64,000 bases of DNA. Source: Serinus canaria. Lineage: Eukaryota > Chordata > Aves > Passeriformes > Fringillidae. A program made the position numbers and the translations under genes. The notes beneath the pieces are model-generated. The model made no database searches. It saw only the letters and a list, made by a program, of their open reading frames with translations, and had not been told where the DNA came from. Below are positions 27,268 to 43,930 of the stretch, piece by piece; positions within the stretch are counted from its first letter, which is position 1, and each line of letters begins with the position of its first letter. The stretch lies in assembly GCF_022539315.1 (NCBI RefSeq), contig NC_066314.1, forward strand, positions 50,033,180 through 50,097,179, read 5' to 3'.

Positions 27268-29384
27268 CAGGAGTCTTCAGACACAGCAGTGAAGCAAACA
27301 CCCTGCTTCCCAAAACTGGGATCTGCTTGCTGCTGGCTGAAACATCACCAGGTACCAGCATGTTCATGGTACCCAGGCAGCACACCAGTCTCCTTCTCAC
27401 ACTGCTGGCACAGAGCTGCTTTGGGGGACAGGGAGGGAGGCACCAAGGAACGTGATACCCAGCACAGGGACACCTCCGAGCGATACGGGTGGCTTAGAAA
27501 AGGACGGTGGCTCTGCATTTGTCCCCAGGCCACAAGCCCACACCAGTTGCCTGCAACAGTGAAAGGGCAAGGGCTGGTCCTTTCCACAGCTGCCACCACC
27601 TCGGTCCGCATTTGCACCCAGGGTGCTCAGGAAGGGACCGCAGGCTGCAGTGGCTGATCGCTGATGTCCCCACCAGGGGCCACTGTGACATTAAGGAAAG
27701 CCAGACTGCCAGGCATAGGAGGGGGCTGTGGGCTCCCGCTCCTACAGCAGCTCAGGGGCTCCATGCAACATCTGCCCTCCTCCAGGGCTGGAAGCTCAGG
27801 CCTCCGAGGTGAGTTTGTAAAAAAAAAAAAATGGCTGCACGTGAAGAGTGAAGGGGGCTGGGGCGTCACTGTGGGAGAAAGGGCTGCCATACACTGCAGT
27901 ACAAAAATAAAGATATAAACAAGAAATGAAAAGGCTGGAGTGGAGTGTTCAGATCACATCCTCAGATCTCTGGCTTGTAACAGCTAGAGAAGGAGAGAGA
28001 GAGAGAAACACAATCAGTGGTAGGAAAAAAAGCAACTGAGCATGGGAGAGTGAGAAACAGAAAAGGGGAAACGACAGAGGAAACACAAACAGAAGAAAAA
28101 GAAAATAAATGAGGGTGGGAAAACAGAACAGAAGGAAGAAAAAGTCCATGTGATTAACATACACTGAGTCTTAATACAACTCAGGTCCCACAGCCACAGA
28201 CAAGTAGGCTTTCAAACAGAGGGAGAGAGAAATGTCAGCCAGCTAACAACTGCCCTCCATCAGGACCGGGTGGAGACTGACACTGAGCATCTCCAATTTA
28301 ACAAGAGCCTCACAGTTCTGCAGTATGGAGAGGAATCCTCCTTCTAACACTTTCCATACCCAGCCCTCTGTGTGTCGCCCAGCCAGCCTTCCTAAGCAGG
28401 AGGCAGAGCAGAGAGGCTCATTTTGCACACAGCTGTGAGAGCATCTGCAGCAGGGACCAGCTGCTTCTGCTTTGCTTTTGCCACTTTTCCCACTGCATTC
28501 TCACCCTGGCAGAACCTGTGGGGGAAAAGCCCAGGGAAGGAAAAATAACAGGCTGCCTTCTGCAAACTGCCCGGGCTGGCAGGCAAAGGAGCTGTGGACG
28601 GAGTCTGGAGAAGCGATCTGGCATGCATGTCACGCAGACACGTGGCAAAATTCCACCCCTTCCCCAAACCACCCCGGCCTGCTTTGCATTCATTTCCACC
28701 CCTCTCCCAGCTGCACTCTCCTTTCTGCTGCCAGAGCCTCTGGTCCACAGCCATAGGATCTGCTTGGCAGGTAAAGGCACGCATAGGATCAGAATATGTA
28801 AAGCCACCTTAGGGATGAGTCAACCTCACACCTCCCTCCTTCCCCTCCCCAAGCTCTACAAACCAGGGCCATACCCACAAGAGGGAAGTGAGTCACTCAT
28901 GCAGAGCTCAGGCTGGCAGGAGCTGGGAGTGCAGACAGGTAACATACCTGCAGAGGAGGAAAAGTGAGGAGCAGAGAGAGACAGGGCCCTGGGCAGAGAC
29001 CACTCTGAGCCCTGAGGGACAAGGAGAGCAGAGGGAAGGATGCTGGAGGCTGGCGAGTGGGGCAATGTGGGAGGTAGATGGCAGTGCTGGGATGGACGCG
29101 GAAGGGAGCAGGAGGGAGGGTCCGCAGGAAGAGAGTTTAGCACAATCCCGAATAGATGGACGGTCTGCAAATAAAAATAAAACCGTAGATAAACCAAACA
29201 GTTTAAAATACAAAGCATGGTAACAGCTCTCCCCTATCAGCTTTATCTCCGGAGAGACTCCAACTCCTGGAGAGGACAGCCCCCACACCCCACACCTGTT
29301 CTAGTCCTTCCCTGCTGCTAGCTGTGAGCTCTCACCAGAAAGGTGGACGAGTCTATGCCTGGGGGGTTATTTTTATCATTTTCC
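27268..29384 (-). other. Presumed KCTD17 3' UTR / downstream DNA
   Basis: This stretch lies between the KCTD17 stop and the candidate poly(A) signal. It contains a purine-rich GA tract near 27975-28145. No additional KCTD17 C-terminal exon like that of the long human isoforms was recognised on the minus strand. Confidence 0.4.
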
Positions 29385-34445
<5,061 letters not shown>

Positions 34446-34507
34446 CCTCACCCCCACCTCCCCCACGGCGTGCAGGGACTGCCGCAGGTGCTGCCTGTCG
34501 GAGAATG

Positions 34508-34523
34508 CCGGGATCTGTAGTTT
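34508..34523 (+). promoter_or_regulatory. ZNF143/Staf-like motif, copy 1
   Basis: CCGGGATCTGTAGTTT matches the reverse form of the ZNF143 core (ACTACA then a base or two then TCCC). It lies 60 bases upstream of the KCTD17 ATG on the transcribed side. Confidence 0.5.
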
Positions 34524-34807
34524 ATCTGCCTCTCCCTTCGCAGCAGCCGTGTTTCCTGGGGACCAGGATCTTCCCTGTGACTACCAAGGGAGTCCTGAGA
34601 GGAGGAAGTTTGCTCGGCGCTGGAGAATATCACTGCGGCTATTGCGGTGGGCAAAGCCACAGCTCCACAGCGCTGACACTCGCTTGGCTTTTCCCCTGTT
34701 CCCGTTTTCACAGACCATGGGCCGGTCAGCACTCCGGTGGTGCAGGGTGTTATGCAAAAATCGTCGGCATTTATTTCCTTGGACATCCTCTCTGGCTCAT
34801 TAAAAGG

Positions 34808-34825
34808 TTCTGGGAACTGTAGTTT
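34808..34825 (+). promoter_or_regulatory. ZNF143/Staf-like motif, copy 2
   Basis: TTCTGGGAACTGTAGTTT reads AAACTACAGTTCCCAGAA on the other strand, a strong match to the ZNF143/THAP11 SBS consensus. It is 0.36 kb upstream of the KCTD17 start codon. Confidence 0.65.
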
Positions 34826-34847
34826 CGCAGGGACATGCACAAAAGGG

Positions 34848-34867
34848 TGATGGGAACTGTAGTTTTC
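34848..34867 (+). promoter_or_regulatory. ZNF143/Staf-like motif, copy 3
   Basis: TGATGGGAACTGTAGTTTTC has the same orientation as copy 2 and starts 40 bases after it, sharing the 12-base core GGGAACTGTAGT. Confidence 0.65.
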
Positions 34868-35169
34868 CCAGCTCGCTGTTCCTGCAACGAGGATGCTGTA
34901 ACGAAGGGCACTGCACATGACGCCAGCCCTGCGGCCGGTACTCTGCCTGCTTCCAGTCCTTGGTCTTGTCAGCAAGCTTCCTCGGAGACAGGAAGCGCAA
35001 CCTGCTTCCTGGCAGTCGGCAGATTAAGCCCCTCAGGGTTATACTTCACAGCATTCCCTTCAGGACATCCATTACCCCAGGCTCACCGCTCAGTGCCGCA
35101 TCACTTGCCATACTTTCTTGCAGAAAAATATGCAGACAGTTGCCTTCTTGCTAATATATATAGGGACAG

Positions 35170-35187
35170 TTCTGGGAACTGTATTTT
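35170..35187 (+). promoter_or_regulatory. ZNF143/Staf-like motif, copy 4 (diverged)
   Basis: TTCTGGGAACTGTATTTT is identical to copy 2 except for one base (GTAGT to GTATT). It keeps the same orientation, about 0.73 kb upstream of the KCTD17 ATG. Confidence 0.5.
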
Positions 35188-35199
35188 GGATCTGCATGA

Positions 35200-37090
35200 A
35201 GTACTGGCAGAGGGTAGGAAAAATTTTTCTTCCAGCTCTGAGGAGTTGCTGATTCAGCAAACTCCCCCCCTGTGCTGCTCTACCAGCGCAAACCCCCCAC
35301 GTCCTTCCCCTGGGCTCCTGCCATCCCTGTTTGTGTCTAGGCAAGAGAAAGCTCAGACTCTAACTCAGCTCTGTGTGGAGTTTTACCTCTGCCCCAGGCA
35401 TGTATCACCCGCTGAGACTGATGTGCCAATCCCGTGTTATGGAATCTAGCCCTGCCTCTGCCACCCGCTCCTGCCAGGCCGAGCCTGGTGCTCAGCAGTT
35501 CATGCCCCAGGGGACTCTGTTCAAACACACTCCTTGGCACAGAAACAATCTGAACAAGCTCTCTCCAAGAGCTCTGTTTTTCCCACTCCCACCTAAGCAC
35601 AGCTGTGCATGCCAGCAGCTCAAGCACATTAAGAATGGAAAGGAAAGGCTGGTGTTTCACCCCATTGTGGCTTAAAACCTTCCTCCCCCTAAGCAACTTC
35701 CTGGCTCTTCCTTGACAGGGCAATGCAGCACTGCAGAGACACACAACACTTTCTTTTTCTTGCATTTAGATCTCAGTGCCTTTGGACATGGGGGATTATT
35801 GAGTGAAGAGGCTGGGTAAAGATAAACATTATGTTTTACTCTTACATTCCTTTTCTTCTTGTCCTTCCTTCTTTTACTTGCAAATCACTCCCTTTTTATC
35901 ACTACAGAAGAAGGTAGCATCGCCCTTCCCCCAAATCACCCAGGATTTCCTTCACAAAGATGGCATGTGTACTTTGCTCCTTCTGTGGAGGAGTGCCAAG
36001 GGGAGGAGAGGAAGAGAGGGTAACAAGGAAGAGGTTTCAAGATCACTGACCTTCAACTAATTTAAGTACAGGAACAATTCAGCTGCTCCAGGGTGTAAAT
36101 TCAAATAATATTGAACCAGCACTAGAGTGATGATTAACAGAGCATGAAAAATTATTTTTGTCTACCTATATGGAGCAAGCTCTGGCCAAAATTACTGCCC
36201 AACCCTGGGACCAGTCTCCACTGAGCAGTAACATGCATCAAAGATGCTCAGACTAACACTGACCCGGGCTGAAGCGTCACAGTGCAACGCAGCTTGGGGC
36301 TGTCAGACTGCTGTCCTCCTTATTCTGGCTCTGAGTCAAACCACAGCAAATTGGAGACCTCTGCCCTGCACTCTGCTGTGTGAGAACTACAGGACCCTGT
36401 CTATGCTGGTTGCAGCTCCAGCACAGAACTGGGGTGAGGATTATGGCTCCCCAATATGAATGCAGCAGTTGGATGGCAGCCTATAGCCCCTTATCTCCCC
36501 CTCCAAGAAATCTGCACTGCCTTCAATTTTTTCCCTTCTTTTACCAAGGGTTCACCCTCTTTCTCCTTTTTAAGGTCCATCTTTTGTTCTCAGCACCTTC
36601 TTTTCCAACCTCCCCCATGACAATGCTGCTCATAAGTCCAGGATGATCTATATTCAAGGCATACTTCCTTCCATCAATACCAGTCTCCACTAGTGGCTGG
36701 AACCTCAAGTCTTGCTCACCCCAGGGCCATGGGGTGAAAAGTTAATTGCTAAATCTAAAGAGGTATATTGTGAGTAAGGAAAGATGTCAAGGAACACCAC
36801 TTCTAACATCAGAACCTTTTTTTCTGCAATATACAGAAAAAAAAATAATTGAAAATGCACCAGGCCAGAGATTTCTCCACAGTATGTGAAAATCCTCTTT
36901 AGGAAGAAGCCAGTGTGGGGTGAGTTACCAACTGAAATGTTCTGATGAGTTGGTGGCATGGGCTAAATACAGACTTGATTGCACACTATCACTAGATGTA
37001 GTTCTGAGATGCAATTAAGTCACCCTTGTTCAGGTTCCCTAAAATCAAGAAATAGGACACAGGAAAGGTAAGTTTAAACAATCTGTGGTG
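35200..37090. other. Intergenic DNA between KCTD17 and MPST, part 1
   Basis: No gene, RNA gene or repeat was recognised. Open frames at 35.3-35.8 kb lack any family signature. Confidence 0.5.
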
Positions 37091-37097
37091 TTTGGTC

Positions 37098-37157
37098 AAA
37101 AGTTGGACTTAATGATATCAGTTCTTTCCCAACCTTAAGGTTTTATGATTCTATGAC
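37098..37157 (+). mobile_element. CR1 LINE 3' end fragment
   Basis: This short piece ends in the CR1 signature TTTTATGATTCTATGA, preceded by TTCTTTCCCAACCTTAAGG. Orientation is plus. Only the terminal 60 or so bases are recognisable; older, more diverged sequence may extend left. Confidence 0.8.
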
Positions 37158-39986
37158 TTGTTCCTGCTGCCTTTATGACAACTGAATATAAAACACAGGC
37201 ACAGAAACAGAGGGAGAGCAAGCAAGAACTTACACAGGGCTGTGTGATCTGTAAGACTGTAGAACCTTGCAGAGTCCCCAGAGAAATCATGGGGACCATT
37301 GCTCAGACAGACTGGGAGCAGGAAAAATGTGACAGCCACTGGATACTGAACAAGAGCTGAGGAGAACAGAGCAGGAGGTAAACTGAGAGTCTTGGTTCAG
37401 CAGTCAGGCCTGCAATGCAATCCTGCAGAAGGCTACACATACTGCAGTGGCCTACAGCTTGGTACATGGCATATGATGCATCGCTGGCATTGTAGAGCTG
37501 CTCTTATGAAACTGCTGTGCTGTGGAACAGCAGTGGGAGCAGGGATCACCATGTGTTGGCACAGAGTGTCACCACTCTGACAGGCTGTGAACACATTTTG
37601 GGGATTACATGGCCGGAGGCACTGGAGAAGAAACCAGGGAAAACTAGTTGGGATGTCCATGTAGGATCAGTGCCACTCTCTTTTCTGCAGGAAGTGGAGA
37701 GGAGAAGACAAGTGATGCTCTGACATTTTGCCGGTAAGCCAACAGGGAATCGGGCAAATAAAATTCTCTACACTGAACTTGGGGGTGGACGCAGTTGAAT
37801 AATAGAGTCCAGCCTGACTGCCAGCTGAGCCAGGCATACTGAAGCATGAAGAGAAGGGCTCCATGGCATACAGGCAAGCTAATCTTCCTCCAGCTCCTTG
37901 TGCTGCATGAGGTCTGTGAGCAACATACCTGCATTCAAAGCAGTGTGCAAAGCCTGTGTGTGGATGTGCATCACACAGCACCTTTGCTGAAGACTGCTGG
38001 GAGAGGGAGACAGAATGGTTGTGTAGCACCTGGCTGTAAGCTGGGACCAGGAGAGATGGGAGAAATATGAAATGTCCCTGCAGGCAACACCAATTACCAT
38101 GGCTCATGCAGTGCTCAGGCCAGTGGTGCTGGTAGAAGGGCTGCTTTAGAATTTGGAAAAATTTGCAGAGGGACAAAGTTTGCTGGGAAATGAAGCATGA
38201 AATAGTGCAGCCTGACTGCTAGGGAGCAGGATGGAAGGAAGAGGAAGAGAGATGACAAAGAAGACAAGTGAAGAACAGGGGACCATGGGATTACTTTTGA
38301 CTAGACCAGACTGCACAGAATCCAAACCTCCTTCAGGACAAAAGTATTCCAGATAGTAAAATATACCAATAAACCAATAAAGAGTTTACATGCTGGCCTG
38401 GGAGTCTCAAATTTATATAGAGAGGTGTAAAAACTTTAGTCTCAAGTTAGCCACAGGTCAGTGAGACCTTCCTCCTACATCAGGGCTGTTGTTTAGGCTA
38501 CCTTTTTGGCTACCATGAGCCCTATTTCACCAAATATATGCTATTACCAATTCCCTGTGGCAAATTTTCCACAGGAAAGTCATGAACATTAGTGATTTGC
38601 ATTATATCTACTTCTCCCCAGCTTTTGGTTCCTATAGGAAACCCACCCACTGAGTCAGGGACATAAAGATCTGCAGAACATTTATAGTCCTACTGTAAGT
38701 CCCCTCAGCTGTTCCATATGTCCAGTAGCATCTGTTATAGCTCAAAATAGGTTTTTCAAGTCTCCAGGATTTGAAAACATTGTCTCAGTCTTCACAACCT
38801 TCTCAGTGCTTTGCCTGCATCACCAGAAGGGAACTCAACTAAAAGGAGGAGGAACATCAGAAGACACTCTTGGATAGATTTTTGATACATGATATAAGAG
38901 GGAATACCTCAGAAAAACAAAGTATCTTGCTGTGGGAAACAAGATCTCAGTTTCTCCTCTGTGGAGAAATCAAGGCAAAGTTAAGCATCTGGGAAAAGAT
39001 GTGCCAAAAGCTGGGAAGAATCACTGAGATTTTGTAGCAGAAAATTCAGCCCAAGAACGGCAGTTGAGTACTGCCAAGCTTGGCATAAATACCAGAGAGG
39101 GGGAAAGGCCCTGCTAGATGTCATCAAGCCACAGGGGTGAAATGTAGAGCAAGGGCAGAGGGAAGTTTTCCGTGGAATTTGCAATCTCCAGGTGGATGGC
39201 TGGGCTGTGCCACATGCCTCCCTGCAACACACAGGACAGAGAAAAGCATCTCAGTCTCAAGAGGAAGCAGAGAGACTCCCCACTGGCCCCCAGGATTCAT
39301 GGGCCAGTAGCAAAAAAGGAACAGTGCTTAAGATGCATCAAAAAATATTCTGTAAGGACACACAAGATCCAGCTCCCTGCATCTATTGCAAATAAGTCTG
39401 AAACAATATGTCAATTTTCCTAATAACTAAATTTTCTCGGAGAAACAGAGCAGGCACTCATCTGGCCACATAATCACAAAATCCACCTCTCTGTGTTGTT
39501 GTTGTGACAAGGGTCACTTGTTTCAGACCCCTGTGCACTCAGTATACTCAGCACTTGCTGCAATGCCAGCCCTAAGTCCTCCAAGAGCTGGGTTGTCAGT
39601 CTGGATGCAAACAGGGAAATTGCAGGCTGTCAGTCACTGGGTGGTCTGACCCTCTGTGTGAGGGGGGAGGACAGAGGAAGAAATAAACTGGACAGTGAAA
39701 CTCCAGGTGCCCAGAAAGTGAGCAGTAACAGAAGTTCCATGCATGCAAGCCAAGGCCAAGAAGAAGCAGCCAAAAGAGGTAAGAGGAAATGCAAAGAATA
39801 AACACTCAGCAATAGGGAAGAATCCAGTCCTTACAGTCAAAACTATGACAATAAGCATCCACTGCATTCCCTAGAAAGTCCAACTCCATTATCCATAGAT
39901 GTTTACGGGTACCTGTTGTTGCAAGCCCAAGAGAAGAAACAGTCACATTAACTTTTAAGTTACCAGTAGGCCAAAAGAGATGCAGG

Positions 39987-40018
<32 letters not shown>

Positions 40019-40579
40019 TGGGATGTGTCTGTGGGGTTTTTTGTTTAGTTTAGGGCATTTTTTGTAGAGGAGAAAATCCCAGAGAGAACAAATTCTTGAA
40101 CATCATCAGGGATACCTGGTGTACTTTCAGCTTTCAGACATAAAAGAAAAAGGTCTTGGGGAAAAATAGGCATCAGTGTGGGCTACTCCTCTGAAGGTCT
40201 CAGTTCTGCTAAGTTTGTAGGGGAAGGTTACATGGCAAGAATGAAAATACCCATGCAGTCCATTTTCCCCTATGTAAGCCGACATCCAGTGTCTCAAGAA
40301 CAGAACTGTAGCCTACAACTTTAAGGCAAAAAAGCAAACAGACTAGGACTGAAAGTAGGAAAATGGTGCAGAGACCCAAGAGAGAGGCACGCCATTGTCC
40401 TTCCTGGGACAAATGGAGCTTGTTGAGGTTAAGAGGTGGTTCTACTCACAGAGAGAAGGAAATATCTCATTTGAATCTCACTGTGGACAAAGTGATTCCC
40501 TAAAAACAGAACTCCTGAAAAGTATTCACCTAAGCAACACTCAGGTAAGTTCCATTCAGCAGAAAGACCTTGAAACATG
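37158..40579. other. Intergenic DNA between KCTD17 and MPST, part 2
   Basis: No gene was recognised. Apart from the T run at 39988-40017, no structure is obvious. Confidence 0.5.
39988..40017. repeat. Poly-T run of 30 bases
   Basis: An uninterrupted T run is followed by further T- and G-rich sequence to about 40070. It could be a minus-strand retrocopy tail, but no source sequence was recognised beside it. Confidence 0.9.
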
Positions 40580-40585
40580 TTTATT
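40580..40585 (-). terminator. MPST: Candidate poly(A) signal for MPST (AATAAA on minus strand)
   Basis: TTTATT on the plus strand gives AATAAA about 0.66 kb after the MPST stop. It is the first canonical hexamer I found downstream on that strand, and the 3' UTR would then include the CR1 fragment at 40966-41070. Confidence 0.45.
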
Positions 40586-40965
40586 TACATTGTTTAAATC
40601 TCATCATCTTTTCTTTTTCTCAAGGGGGATTTTGGACAATGGGGCTAAAAGGCTGGCTAAGTACACATTAGAGTCCAAGTACAAGAAGAAATACAAATCA
40701 AGTCTCTAGTCTAAGTGCCAACCTGAATGCTGTATTTGCTCCTTTAACAGCCATCTCTTTCCACCAAGTTTTGCACTCAAAGTGGCCATACCATGCATGG
40801 ATGGGACAGAAGCAGAGAGCAGGATTATGAGGCACAGTTATATAAGTATGACTATCTCGTGAATGAGCATGACTGAATGTTTTGAGTCAGGAGCTTGGCT
40901 CAACTCAATTAATTCCCCATGTTGGCAGCAGCACTTTCTGCCATCCATCTGATACAGTGAAATGG

Positions 40966-41070
40966 TCACACAATCACAGAATGGCTGAGGTGGGAAGTGA
41001 CCTTGGGAGGACATCTGTTCCACCCTATCTTCTCAAGCAGGGTCACCTAGAGCAGGCTGCCCAGAACTGC
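40966..41070 (-). mobile_element. CR1 LINE 3' fragment
   Basis: CACACAATCACAGAATGGCT, a GGGAAGTGACCTTGGGAGGA block and GAGCAGGCTGCCCAGA together match the inverted 3' region of avian CR1. It is diverged, lies on the minus strand, and falls within the presumed MPST 3' UTR. Confidence 0.75.
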
Positions 41071-41245
41071 TGTCATCTTCATCCTCCTAAGCAGCAGGGT
41101 AAGGAGAAAGTGCTGAAGCACGTGTGCGCATGATTGTTATCCAATGTCTTCATCTCAAGACACTTAATCAGGAAAGCTAAACCCATCTTTTCCAAATCCT
41201 GTTTCAAGGCTAGCTACATGCACAGCTGGGAAACAACACAGCTTA

Positions 41246-42742
41246 TTACACTGTTTTCCCCTTTCCCTCAGAAATAATATTTTCAGGCTGTGCCCGCATA
41301 TACCATTCCACCCAGGCCCCGTCGTACACTGCGACATCTGGCTTGCCGCAGAGGTAGGCCCCCAGAGCCACGTGGCAGGCAGTGACCCCAGAGCCACATG
41401 TGGCTACCAATGGCTTCAAGAGGTCCACCTTCTTCTCCTGGAACAGAGCGCGGATCTGCTCAGGGGTCTTCTCTAAGCCAGACTCTGTGAGGAAATCGGT
41501 GAAGGGGATGCTCGTTGACCCAGGGACATGACCAGGCTCAATTCCTAAAGAAAAAACAATACAGTCAGCAATTAACCTCTATTGTCTGGGACAAGTCTAT
41601 TGCAAAGCCTCTTCTGTTTCACTGAGAGGAATATTTATTGCTTAGAGTATTTTGTTATAACGAGAACATTTATTTTTGTTATACTTTGCTTTACTAGATA
41701 ACTGATTACTCAGGAAGGATGGCTCTATGTGTAACCTTCATGGGCACAACCCTGTCAAGTTCCATTCTTTCCCCTAGTTCCCTCCACATCTTTCTCCCCA
41801 TCAGAGCAACGCACACTGATGAAACAGCTCCTCAGGCCATTCTGAGGGGAAGAGTAGCATCAGTACTTGAAGAGACCAATGAGAATCTTTGGGGTGTATC
41901 GAAAGCTATGTTCCTCACCCTAGCCCCTCATGATGACAAAAAAAATACATGGCTTCCCTTCTGCTGAATTTTCAAAGAGTAGCACTTGTGAGTCAAAAGG
42001 GAAGGAGGACAGGTGGACACACTGCCTGAAGTCCCACCCCATAAAAGACAGCCACTATTCCTAGCATTTCCTCTACAGGAGTCAAAGTGATGGGCACCTT
42101 AAATGAAACCCCTCTTTATAATGCCACTGTCTCAGAAGGCACATTACCATCTCGGGGCTCTGGCTCTACCCCCCGGAACCGTCCTGCAGCACGGGCATCC
42201 ACTAGTTGGAACTGATGGGAATCCAAGTTATCTAAGACGTCCTCATACGTTTTCACCAGGGACTTGTCCAAGGAAGCATGGAACTCAGATGGAGCTACCT
42301 GGGTTTTCCCAGAGGTAAGTGCATTCCCCTCTCGCTGCCAGTTCTTCAGGCCACCATCCAGAAGGGAGACAGCTTCATGTCCAAAGACCCGGAACATCCA
42401 CCATACCCGAGGTGCTGAGAAGAGACCTTGGTCGCTGCCATCATACACCACAACATGGGAATCATTCCCCACACCCAGCTTCCCCACATACTCGGCAAAG
42501 TCATTAGCCTTGGGCAGCATGTGATCGTAAGGCGAGGTTCGGTCACTGCACTGGTCAATGTCAAAGAAAACCGCACCAGGGATGTGGCGCTCCTCAAACT
42601 CCCGCTTCGGATCACGCTTCATCTTCGGTAAATACCAGGATGCATCCACGATTCTCAAGGCCAGGCCAGCTTGCTGGGACTTGATGGCATCTGAAAGCCA
42701 TTTTGCAGATACCAGAGCTCGGTAAAGGAGTTGTTGCGACAT
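41246..42742 (-). CDS. MPST: 3-mercaptopyruvate sulfurtransferase, complete, 2 coding exons
   Basis: The enzyme transfers sulfur from 3-mercaptopyruvate to thiol acceptors or cyanide, giving pyruvate and a persulfide that can release H2S; it acts in cytosol and mitochondria. Minus-strand exons 42742-42148 and 41544-41246 join in phase 1 to 297 residues, exactly the human length. It has two rhodanese domains. The N-terminal one carries [20 protein letters not shown] and [10 protein letters not shown]. The C-terminal one carries the active-site loop CGSGVTA with the catalytic cysteine at residue 248. The substrate arginines of the [10 protein letters not shown] region are present. CGSGV rather than CRKGV separates MPST from rhodanese. 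ATG 42742 ([13 protein letters not shown]) aligns with the human short-form start. The exon opens upstream at an acceptor (42801), so a 5' exon exists; see the possible N-terminal extension. TST is its divergent neighbour. Confidence 0.96.
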
Positions 42743-43355
42743 CGCTCCCGAGTCCTGGCTGAGATTAGTCAATTTCTGGATTCTGCCTGACTCCACCTGA
42801 CTGCAGAAGGTAGAGAGTCACAAATTAGAGACTAGTTTTTCAAAAAGCAACTGGACAAAGATGCATTTTGGGACCCGTGTCTGCATTGAGGTGCTGGCTC
42901 AGCCTACAATGAGGGGCTTGAAATGCTCCAGCCCTGAAAGTATTTTCCCAGAGCTCATCCCGAACAATGCCCCGAGCGGGACAGCCATGGCAGTCGTGCC
43001 CTGAGCCCGGCCCCACGCAGCTCCTCTGACCCCATCCAGGGACCCCAGCCAGCACCGACAGCAGCCAGAGCGGAGCGGGGCAGCCCCAAGGAACAAGTGC
43101 TCGGCGTCAGGCACGGCCCCGCGCCTCTGCCCGCCCCGGAGCACACCTGCAGCCGGGGCCTTACCGGGGCCCCGCCGCGAGCCCCCCCGGCTCGGCGGGG
43201 CCGCGATTGCCGCCGCTTCGCCCCGTACCTCTGTTCCGGGCCTCACTGCCCGCCAGCCACGGCCGCCGCCGGAGGGCGGGAGCGCTCCCAGCGGGCCGGT
43301 CCCGGCAGTGCGGCCGCCTCCGTGCCGCCCCTCGGGCCGCGCCTCTCGCCGCCAT
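42743..43355 (-). CDS. MPST: Possible in-frame N-terminal extension of MPST (upstream exon plus exon-2 5' part)
   Basis: On the minus strand an ATG at 43355 opens a frame without stops to a good donor (CCCCG|GTAAGG, exon end 43165). Exon 2 starts after CTGCAG at 42800. Joining the two keeps the frame open through 18 further codons into the usual MPST start, adding 83 residues (380 in all). The extension begins MAARGAARGAARRRP and is rich in Arg and Ala with very few acidic residues, like a mitochondrial presequence. The ATG sits in CGAAATGGCGGC, close to the TISU/YY1 element. The frame and borders are seen; translation and targeting are inferred, and GC-rich sequence often stays open by chance. 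Confidence 0.4.
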
Positions 43356-43930
43356 TTCGTGTGTCGGGCCGTGTCGGGCTCTGTGTGTGAGGGGAGCGCG
43401 GCCCGGCGCGGCGCCCCCGGCGGTGCCCCGAGATGGCGCGGCAGAGCCTCAGCCGGGCGCTGGTCACGGCCTCCTGGCTGGCGGAGGCGGTGCGGGCCGG
43501 GCGGGTGGGCGCCGGCCTGCGGGTCCTGGACGCCTCCTGGTACCCCCCCAAGGAGCGAAACGCCCGGCAGGAGTTCAAGGAGAGGCACATCCCCGGGGCG
43601 TCCTTCTTCGACATCGAGGAGTGCCGGGACAAGTCCTCCCCCTACGACTTCATGCTGCCCAGCGAGTCCCACTTCGCCGACTACGTAGGGGGGCTGGGGG
43701 TCAGCAATGACACCCACGTGGTGGTGTACGACGGGGACGAGGTGGGCACCTTCTACGCGCCCCGCGCCTGGTGGATGTTCCGGGCCTTTGGGCACAAGGA
43801 GGTCTCTGTGCTGAACGGTGGCTTCAAGAATTGGGTGAAGGAGGGGCACCCCGTTACGGCAGAGGTCACCCAGCCCACCCCGGCTGTCTTTAAGGCCAGG
43901 CTGAACAGGGCCCTGGTGAAGACTTTTGAG
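42960..43930. promoter_or_regulatory. Shared CpG island and divergent promoter of MPST and TST
   Basis: This very GC- and CpG-rich block contains the first exons of both genes. MPST reads left and TST reads right. No TATA box is seen. GCCGCCATTT (43348-43357) and GAGATGGCG at the TST start are YY1-type motifs. The arrangement implies a single bidirectional promoter. Confidence 0.8.

Noticed and set aside
42899..43849. 316-residue minus-strand open frame across the TST first exon and CpG island
   Set aside because: It is antisense to TST exon 1 and in a different frame from MPST. GC-rich coding sequence often leaves the opposite strand open, and there is no family signature.
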